A DNA stretch of 64,000 bases from Alviniconcha marisindica (taxonomy: Eukaryota; Mollusca; Gastropoda; Provannidae), in assembly GCA_018857735.1 (NCBI GenBank), contig JABMCL010002049.1:1980001-2044000 (forward strand). Reading direction: 5' to 3'. The translations under genes and the position numbers were made by a program. Positions 26,806-34,100 of this stretch are shown here, in pieces (the first letter of the stretch is position 1; each line of letters opens with the position of its first letter). The notes below the pieces were generated by a model. The model did no database searches. It saw only the letters and a program-made list of their open reading frames with translations, and was not told where the DNA came from.

Positions 26806-28567
26806 GTTCATCCTTGAAAACAAAACAAAAATCTGGCAAATGAAAGTTCTTGAAAAGTATCCAGATTTTGTATCCCCAAATCTTTATGAACCCTGGTGAC
26901 CCCACCCCCACCCTCACCCCCAGCTCAAATACAACTGTGCATTGGTCTTTTGTTTGTCAGCTTGCCATCACTAAATCAGCAGCCGTTAAATATAAAAATT
27001 TATAAAATACATACATGTCAAGGTGTCACTGACACTGTCACTGTCAGTATCAGTATGTCAAAATTAACTAGTAATATTATTAACACAATAACAGTACTCT
27101 TCATTTTCAAGCTAGTTACCCTAGATAATGCAGTCTGTTGCTTAACGTTCGGTGTATCTATTATTACTACTACTAGACAATTACCATTTACAACCAATTA
27201 TGTAAAAAATACTGTACTTTTAAAAATCACAAATTTGTCATTTGCATAAAACTTTAAAAGGTAATTTTGATAAATTGCAGTACTTTTTGTCTGGCTAGCT
27301 GAAGCATTGATTTATACATTTTACATATATATTTACCTTTCAGTGGAAGACTTTGTCACTGAGAAACAGCTTTGTCATGGTGGGAAAGGGGAACAAGTAC
27401 CATAAAAACACTTTCACACAATTTCAACTTTTAAGGACTTTCAAGTGCAGTGCCCAACTTTGACATATTTCATATTAATTTAATTAAAGCACTTTCAACC
27501 TCAAGGGCATGAAAAAAGAATGAAAAAAAAGAATAAGGAAGTTTACAATTACATTGGTTTCAAGCTCCGAGGTATTTCATCAGGCACTCTCACTTGAGGA
27601 ATATGTATGAACCCTGGCCATAAAATTAGAATGAGATACTGAGCGACCTGGCAGTAATACATGTACACATGTATGTATGCCTCAAAATAACATCAAAACA
27701 GAAACATGCTTATAACCCATTTCATTTTTCCTCTGACCACCTTCATTACTTTGAAGAGTCCATCACACGAATGTGTCGAGTTCTGTAAGGGAGTGGGAGG
27801 GAGGAAGTTGAACAAAGTGAATGAAATTGCTGGGACTGGAACTGTTCAGAAGTCGAAGCCATAGCAATCTTCTTGCATTGAGATATTGTTCAAGCTGACA
27901 ATGGTGGTGGGGACATTTAAAAAAATTATTTGCATACATGTGCGTATAATTTATTTATTTTTAAATTGTAACTTGTATTTATAACATAGTGCTGCTGGCT
28001 GTACTGGTACCGGCTGTACCACTGGGTGGCACAGTCTCGATCTCGATTCTATGCATGGGAATTATAATAGCTTCAGCCTGTCTCTCTACAATACTCAAAA
28101 TATACCACTGTACAAGTGTTCTTTTACAAATTAAAATTACACAAATCGGTGCCAACCTGTTGGAATACCCCTTCATCTCGAGCTGCTGGTTGCAGTGCTG
28201 ATGTCAAGAAACTACAAATGCACACGCACCAAGAGATCATATCGCGTAAGTTTAAAAATAGCATTGCTGTATGTTGACGAACACATGCAAAATTGCAGTG
28301 CGGTCATGTCATTCAAGTTTAAAATAGATTCTTGATAGCCTAATTGCGGAAATGTTAACTCTGATTCTGGGAAGCAGAAGGTTGAAAACCATACCTTCGA
28401 TTCTAGTTTAAAAATACCATTTTGTGGACTTGCACGAGGTAAAAACAACACTTCTTGCAAAAGGTGTAGAGCTCATTAATTAAAAGCACTGAATGATTTT
28501 TTGATTTGCTATAAAAATCAGGTCGTTTTTCGTACCTATTTTTCGAAGTTCGCTGATTATGATCCAT
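9854..28567 (-). CDS. DNTTIP1: DNTTIP1-like MiDAC scaffold protein with long N-terminal extension (17 exons, 1,266 aa)
   Basis: Exons in gene order: 28567-28536, 25219-24459, 23655-23459, 22410-20857, 20467-20361, 19351-19246, 18935-18834, 17770-17663, 16973-16890, 16661-16630, 16228-16171, 15604-15546, 14123-14063, 12703-12579, 11212-11077, 10312-10214, 10033-9854. Phases agree at every junction and the sum is 3,801 nt. Residues 849-1174 follow vertebrate DNTTIP1 throughout. They hold a helical dimerisation region ([33 protein letters not shown]), an AT-hook-like RKGRPP at about 1018, [31 protein letters not shown] and [17 protein letters not shown]. In vertebrates this protein dimerises and recruits HDAC1/2 with MIDEAS in the nuclear MiDAC complex, and it binds DNA. 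Residues 1-848 have no counterpart in the roughly 330-aa human protein. The first Met is read from a short exon in the divergent promoter. An alternative start at Met849, the first codon of exon 5, would give a near-canonical 418-aa protein. Confidence 0.85.
10349..10992. repeat. (TG)n-rich imperfect microsatellite in intron
   Basis: About 640 bp of TGTG with CATG and TATG interruptions lies between two DNTTIP1-like exons. Long false frames (Cys/Val or His/Thr runs) arise on both strands. Nested in it, a block around 10,440-10,540 recurs at about 10,910-11,010, showing a larger-scale duplication inside the array. Confidence 0.9.
11690..12540. repeat. ~95-bp minisatellite, about 9 copies, DNTTIP1 intron 14
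   Basis: The unit contains GATCAAGTCCATCATCAGCA, then AGCATTCTGTAACACCTTAC, then AGACCCACAAAGATACAAAC, then ACATTCAGAAAATAAG. Copies vary in length by small deletions. No splice site is embedded. Confidence 0.85.
12579..12703 (-). CDS. DNTTIP1: DNTTIP1-like exon 14: conserved C-terminal domain core
   Basis: The exon encodes [20 protein letters not shown], then [20 protein letters not shown]. It aligns with the conserved C-terminal domain of DNTTIP1, which is described as related to the SKI/SNO/DAC fold and as DNA-binding. This is one of the exons that fixes the family assignment. Confidence 0.9.
12860..13064. repeat. (CA)n microsatellite
   Basis: Three CA blocks are separated by short unique pieces. 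It lies in the intron upstream of the 12,703 exon and has no coding support. Confidence 0.9.
13315..14110 (-). repeat. 62-bp minisatellite carrying an exon end plus 5' splice site, 13 copies
   Basis: The rightmost unit is the real exon end (14,063-14,123). Twelve further units lie downstream in transcript direction. Each repeats the last coding bases (about GGCTGTATATCCGACATCCT then GACGTGTTTAAG) followed by the donor region GTAAGAACCTGG. By my reading eight copies keep GT at the donor and five have AT. The 62-bp unit is not a multiple of three, so use of a later donor would shift the frame. Confidence 0.9.
14505..15275. repeat. 43-bp minisatellite, about 17 copies
   Basis: The unit is TTTATAACACATCCACACCT then TTGCTTCAATCCTCTCCCTT then GAG. 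It lies between the DNTTIP1-like exons at 14,063 and 15,546. No exon sequence is embedded in it. Confidence 0.9.
17100..17640. repeat. ~70-bp degenerate minisatellite, 8 copies
   Basis: The unit contains CAGAGAACTACTGTTCAGAT then GCCCGAGATGTCTGCCATCA then TACACCCACAACTTCCTTGG. It sits just downstream of the donor of the 17,663-17,770 exon, but does not include that donor. Confidence 0.8.
17985..18085. repeat. (GT)n microsatellite
   Basis: An interrupted GT tract in a DNTTIP1-like intron. Confidence 0.9.
18118..18600. mobile_element. Probable non-autonomous transposon remnant
   Basis: It starts with TAATAATA, then a block on CACCCCATTAAGGCGGCTCA and AAGTGCTTTACAATAA. Short GACAATAAAACAAGGACAAA repeats follow, then a block with GGTGTGTCCTGAGAGCCTGC and CACAGGGGAGACTATTCCAG. 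Related blocks starting with AATAATAAT occur at 24,160-24,240, 30,945-31,010 and 55,507-55,590. The family is not identified. Confidence 0.45.
19028..19228. repeat. (AC)n microsatellite
   Basis: Several AC blocks lie just downstream of the donor of the 19,246-19,351 exon in transcript direction. Confidence 0.9.
19490..20340. repeat. ~24-bp degenerate repeat (CACATGTAGCCTCTGTTCAC)
   Basis: The phrase GGCACATGTAGCCTCTGTTC plus ACTATAT is repeated about 30 times with changes across 850 bp, between two DNTTIP1-like exons. False periodic frames occur on both strands. Confidence 0.85.
20857..22410 (-). CDS. DNTTIP1: DNTTIP1-like exon 4: large disordered exon with His/Gln run
   Basis: This single exon has 518 codons, in phase 0 at both ends (acceptor TGTTTCACAG, donor GTATGA). 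It is rich in Ser, Thr, Val, Pro and His. It has an [10 protein letters not shown] stretch and, near the end, a Gln/His run ([19 protein letters not shown]). The composition resembles transcription-cofactor activation regions. No folded domain is visible. Confidence 0.8.
23062..23470 (-). repeat. 48-bp minisatellite carrying exon-3 end and 5' splice site, 8 copies
   Basis: In transcript direction each unit reads CTTCAGCATCAGGAGG then GGTATGGGTAATTTTTGTTT then TCTGAAACAG. The first part copies the last bases of exon 3 and its GTATGG donor. The rest provides a pyrimidine-rich stretch ending in CAG. The unit is 48 bp, so frames stay open in the wrong frames. The true exon frame meets a stop within the first unit. 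Confidence 0.9.
23459..23655 (-). CDS. DNTTIP1: DNTTIP1-like exon 3: Ser/Pro/Gln-rich linker
   Basis: The exon has acceptor ATATTTCAG and donor GTATGG. It encodes 65 full residues ([20 protein letters not shown] at the start, ATASASGG at the end). It supplies the two bases that complete the Gly codon split after exon 2 and ends in phase 0, matching exon 4. Its 3' end and donor are repeated eight times just downstream (23,062-23,470). Confidence 0.7.
24459..25219 (-). CDS. DNTTIP1: DNTTIP1-like exon 2: disordered N-terminal region
   Basis: The exon has a 761-nt open frame with acceptor TTTTGTGCAG and donor GTAAAG. It begins with a charged helical stretch ([18 protein letters not shown]), then becomes Ser/Pro/Ala-rich with a poly-Pro run in the middle. 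I recognise no domain. The exon is GC-rich compared with the flanking introns, which supports real coding. Confidence 0.75.
25220..28535 (-). other. DNTTIP1-like intron 1, no further gene seen
   Basis: This is 3.3 kb of A+T-rich sequence with a (TG)n tract at 26,740-26,804. I see no exon with both good splice sites and a protein-like frame, though a small 5' exon could be missed. Confidence 0.5.
28536..28567 (-). CDS. DNTTIP1: DNTTIP1-like exon 1 (start codon exon)
   Basis: The exon encodes [10 protein letters not shown] plus two bases of an Arg codon, and ends at a GTACGA donor. Its phase matches the acceptor at 25,219 (TTTTGTGCAG). It lies 211 bp from the divergent RNF25 start. It is short, so the call rests on phase and position; another 5' exon in the 3.3-kb intron is possible. 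Confidence 0.55.
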
Positions 28568-28778
28568 GGTGTTCTCAGTTGTACACACAGCTTTTGCTGC
28601 GAAACTAGAATATGTGTCGAACGGACATATCGTTTATAAACATTGGTAATAATAGATAATAATCAGGTATATTTTTCGACAACTCGACTTATTTTTAAAG
28701 GTCGATTTTTTAAAGTTTACGAGAATGTAACATTTTGTCTAATCAGCAGTTACCAAACATTTCTGTGCTGATGTGAAA
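28568..28778. promoter_or_regulatory. Putative bidirectional promoter between DNTTIP1-like gene and RNF25
   Basis: The two start codons face away from each other 211 bp apart. The segment has no clear TATA box in the usual position for either gene. Head-to-head spacing this short normally means a shared promoter; this is inferred from layout, not from a motif. Confidence 0.6.
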
Positions 28779-31070
28779 ATGGCGGCTGCCAACGATTTGG
28801 TTGCCGATTCAGAAGGGTATGGTTCATTTTTATGGTGCTTACTGTTTGGTTAAGTTTTGTTTTAATTACTTCAGTATGAATGTAAACAACATCTGTGCAT
28901 ACAGATATTTAGAATATTATTTTATTCTTATGTCCTACACGATACTTTTTATATCCTAATTCCTTTTTCAGTTACCGTTTGTTGAGTTACACAAGAGCAA
29001 GACATTGCTCATCTCACCTTCCGTATAGTGTCCAGCCTCAACATTCTGAAGACTCAGACACGTTTAGTGCATGCTGGGTTATTTTTGTGTTTCCATAATC
29101 CACCGAACTCTGACATGGACTACAGGATTTTTAAAGTGTAACGTGCGCATGTGATCTTTTCGCATGCGTAATCGCAGCACTGGTTTACGACATCCTTCCT
29201 TCAACCACTGCCGTATTTAGTTACGTCATAGGGTCCAGAAAACTGTCAGCTAACGAGCAGTTTTTTGTTGGTGCTCAAACAGTAGTAAGTTTGTTACAAA
29301 TAACTCAAATAAAACAAGGCGTGCCATTTATAGCCAACAACTAAGTTTACACCAGCACAAATAAAACCACAATCGTTTGAATCGAGACGGAACTCTTTTT
29401 TTTTTTACCCGGGGTGGATGCGTCTCATGTTTACGTGTGTGCTTTGGCGCTAGGTTGCTTCTACAGTCATATTGGTACAGGAAGCTTTCAGAGGGTGCTG
29501 ATCACATCGCTGGACAGCTGCACGGAGATAAAGAGTGCCCCTTCAGTGGCATAACTAAATCTGGCAGAGTCTGGAGGAAGGTGCCGGAAAGCGATTCTCA
29601 GAGTGGGGGTTTACAGTCTCATCCAAAGGACTTTTGTAAAGTCTGCACAGAATTTGACTTCAGAGAAATCTCAGAGCGGGCGCAAAGCCTAGTGCATAAT
29701 GATCACCCATCCATTTGGTGACCACACTCGATTGTGCTTAACTGTTTTTCAAGAGTGACTCACTGGCATGTGACCGAGAAGATAGACAGAAGGACAAGTA
29801 CAACTAATATTCTGTGTTCAAAGCTCAGGAGGTGTGTGAAAGTCAAGGTTGACATCCTGGGCTCTCTGTCCCTAAAAGTCTGTATGGTCTCTGTGGATGT
29901 AAAGCAGCATTTGAAGAAGAATATTCTGTATAGACCTCTGGAGCTGTATGACAGACCACTGTGAATACTTTGCATTTGAGCAAGTCTTGGGCACATGTAT
30001 TTTAGTTTATATATATGCACATGTAATGATGTATACATGTAATGAATATGCATTAGTATTTAAATGAATTTGTAGACCTGTGCTTTATGTGAATGAACAC
30101 TCCTCTGTTTCAGGGTTCTCTCAGAAGAACTTGCAGTCCTTGAGTCCATTTACATCACTGAGCTGTCTGTGGAAAAAGATGCAGAGTGAGTTGCAGTTTT
30201 AGAACCAGGCATAAGCCACCACATGGATTATTCTTGAAAGTATTTCAAATTGCTGTGGTCATTATCACAGGCTTTGTGTTTATTTAAGTAATGCCACATA
30301 GCTGTGACTTTTGTCAGTTAATCATGAAGTGCATAGTACATGAACTAATAGAGATACAACCAAGCACTAAGAGTAAGATATGAACAAAAATATTCAAATG
30401 TGGGCACAGTTCATTTTAATGCACACATGTGTGCCAGAACGGGGGGGATTTTTTCTTCTTTCCTAAATTGATGAATAGACCTGTGGGGGGAGGGGGGGGG
30501 GCTACTGTTTTGCCAAAGGAATTGCACTATTTACAGAGACTAGTCCCACGTCCTACTTTGTTTCTTGTAACTGACAGCAGTGTGTTGTGGGTTGCAGAGG
30601 TTGGCCACATACCATATCAGTGCTTCTGCACCCAGCAACAGGCATGGATGAGAGCAAGAAGTACGTCTGCATGACTCTCAACTTCCATCTCCCTCACAAT
30701 GTAAGTTTACAGTTTAAATTACTTTAATCCACATCCCTTTTTGGTCCCAAAGTCAGCTGAATGTATTTTTAATGGGAACCACAAGCAAAGACATAAACTG
30801 GCCTAAAAAGGTAGAAACTGTGTAAATATTTCTGTCCTGTGCTTTTTGGCTTCAGATTTGAGCCCCTTGGGCACGGTCATGTTGGTTCACTCTTTACCAA
30901 TGAGGAGCTGAAAAAGGCTGGCTCATGATGTAAAGCTAAGAGATAATAATAATAATAATGGGCACTTTGAGCACCTAACTCTTACTGGCCCTAAGCACTT
31001 TCTGTGCATATTCTTTATATAATATATATTGACAGAAAAGATTCAATTTTTATGCACACAAATATATATG

Positions 31071-31101
<31 letters not shown>

Positions 31102-34100
31102 ATATGCACACACACATGCATGCACACACTCTCTCCGAGTCTCTCTCTCTCTCTCTCTGACTCAGTCTCTCTCTCTCTCTCTGACTCAGTCTCTCTCACA
31201 CACATTCACTCACTCTTTTACACACACACAGCACACAACACAGACAACATGCTTCTGTCATAAGTGATGTTTCTCTGTCTGATGTTGCAGTACCCAGATG
31301 AAGTTCCAGATATTGTGATGAGAAACCCCCGAGGCCTTGGTGAAGAAGAGATTCACAGGTCAGTAACCTTGTATGTATGAGTGGTATAATATGACTATGA
31401 CTTTATGAGTGATGGTGTAGTTGTACAAATATGTACATACTGTACTTAGCATGTCACCTCTACCCCTCCACCCCCCACCCCCAATCCTCAGTGCTTTTCG
31501 CAAATGCCTTGGGCTCATCCAAGATGGAGCACCAGACATGTCCTTTATTATTGACTATTTTGGATACAATGTGACTATTGTTTTGGTTGTGTGTCACAGC
31601 ATTTGAATTACTCACCCATGTTAAGCTGACCTATGAAATGTTCTGGTTATGCATGTTATATTTCATGGGCTGAAAAAAAGAGATGCAGAAATTAGTTCCA
31701 GTACTTTCACTGATCACATAACCCAGTGCACAGATTTTTGTGCTCACATAGTAGACTTTTGACTGGAAGAAACTAAAACTGGAGGTCTAATTTAATGTTC
31801 GCTGATGACCCAGGCCCATTTTCAAGGCAGCCGGAGAGTCCAAAGATAAAACAGAGGATTTCTGGTCCCAGTTTTGAGTAAGTCATCTAAGACTGAAAGC
31901 ATGTGCTCTTCTTGTTACATTGGTATTATCCAGAGTGTTGTTGTTTGTTGGTTTTTGCTTCTTCAGTGAGAGATAACAGTTGTGCAGGCTTTTGGTAAAA
32001 TGTAATTTAGTGATTTTTGAGAAGACGAATGTACCCTTTGTTTATGCTGTATTTCTTTTTGTAAACTGATTAATTTCCATTGCCTTTGTTGTAGCTTAAT
32101 TGAAGACATGAAGAAATTGGCTGAAGAAAGAAGAGGTGGTCCGATGCTGTTTGAATTGATTGAGGTAATGTTGTTTACTATAAGTATTTAACCAACATGT
32201 TTGACTAGGCAGCACATATCAAGACACTTACTAACTTGCTTACTTGCTCTGTTCACCCTCTCCCCCCCCCCCCCACCCCCTCACCCCCCCCCCTTGTTCT
32301 CTCTCACATCTCTCTGTTACACACACATACTTACACTTGACTTATTCATTAACTTACATAATCTGCTTTCTCTCCTGCTGTCTGTTGCTGCTCACACTGA
32401 AAACAGTCATTCTCTGCAGCTCATCTTAAACAAAGCAGCTTTTGTGAGTTTTTCACCAATATTTATTTCATGTTGTTAATGTTGGTGACTATACACAGCA
32501 AGCTTCTTCACTGACCAACATTTGATTTTAAGATGTGTAGCTGATGGAATATGATATTTATTTGTTTTGAAGCAGCAGAAAATAGTCCATTTACCTTTTC
32601 ATGTTAACTATGTGTAGTTTGTTTAGTGAATGTTTCTGCAACTGCCTTTTACACCAAAAACTTGCTTGCTTTTGCCTTTACACAGAGAACAAAAATTACC
32701 CACAACCATTGCAGACAGCAGCATCAGTCTTACAAACTGAAACTCCAAAAGTTCTACTCTCCATTGTGCCTGCTGATGCCCTCACGTATATGAACTGTGT
32801 TTGAAAAGCTGTCTTTGACACTCATCTTTGTCCCTGTGGCTTTCAAAAGTTCTACTCTCCATTGTGCCTGCTGGTGCCCTCACATATATGAACTGTGTTT
32901 GAAAAGCTGTCTTAGACACTCATCTTTGTCCCTGTGGCTTGCATCTGCTGAGTGCATTCTCTTCATCCTTCTTCCCCTCAGATGGCCAAGGACTGCCTGA
33001 CGGAGGGGAACGTTCCTCACTGCGAGTGCGCCATCTGCTTGGAGAACTTTGGCAAGGGAGACAACTTCATCAAGACAGACTGCTACCACTACTTTCACCA
33101 TGCCTGTCTTGTCCGCTATGCCACTGCCTTTCTGTCCAGCCGGCAGAAGGAGGGGGAGGACCCTGCTCCAGTGCACATGTTAAACCAAGAGGAAAAGGTG
33201 CGTGTGAAAGAGATGCCAACAGCTTGTAAAACACATGCCCATGCGTTTGATGTTTTCCATTCAAAATTAAGGGCACAGGCACAGGTATGCGTGGATTTAA
33301 GTCTCAGATATTCAAGATCTCGCCAGCATCCTGTGGTTACCATATTTGTGTCTGTGTGTCAGTTGTAGTCTCTTTGATGCTTTAATTTGGACTTCTCTGT
33401 TGTATTTTAGTTTTAATGCTTCCACATACCTGAAGAAGACATCTGTATCAAAACCATTGAGTGTCCTTATTCCCTGTTTTGGTTTCTCTTTCTTCTTTTC
33501 TCTTCTTTTTTAAATATGAATGCATTTTCCTATTTTCCCAGTTCTTTTCAAGTGTAGCATACAGGTCAGTTAACAGCAACAAAACTGGCTTCAACCTTTT
33601 TTCTGATTCCACCCAAGATCCTGGGGTGCCCGATGTGCCGACTGCCTCTGACGTGTGACCTGGCGGCCCTGATGGAGGAGCCGGCCCCAGCTGAAGAGAC
33701 TGTCCACTTTGTCCCCACCGCAGAGCTGCTTCAGCAGCAGCATCAGTTGCAGGCACTGTACCAGCGCCAGAAGGCCAAAGGGGGCATCATCGACCTTGAG
33801 CATGAGAAAAACAAGTTTCTCGTCGATGAGGTATGTGGCAGATTGCTTTTCTGATGGCTTGCTCAGCAAGATGATTCGTTAGTGACCGGGCGATGTTGTT
33901 GCTAGGGTGGACAAAGACAGGCGCTTACTGAGCTTGCATGGAGAGAAGACACAGCCTAGCCTGCTGGGAGTTACTTAGCCTGTTGAACACTGAAGCAAAA
34001 GTGGCGCATGTCAAAGTGTTGGTCTGAACAGTCAAGCAAAAATGGCACTTGAAAAAGTGTTGGACTGAAAGCTGAAGCGAAGCTGGCACATGCTGAAACA

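Noticed and set aside
31480..31610. Extra RNF25 exon (AFRKCLGLIQDG...)
   Set aside because: It has an acceptor-like CCTCAG, but the RWD domain continues correctly from 31,358 to 32,095 in phase, and no donor here gives a better match.
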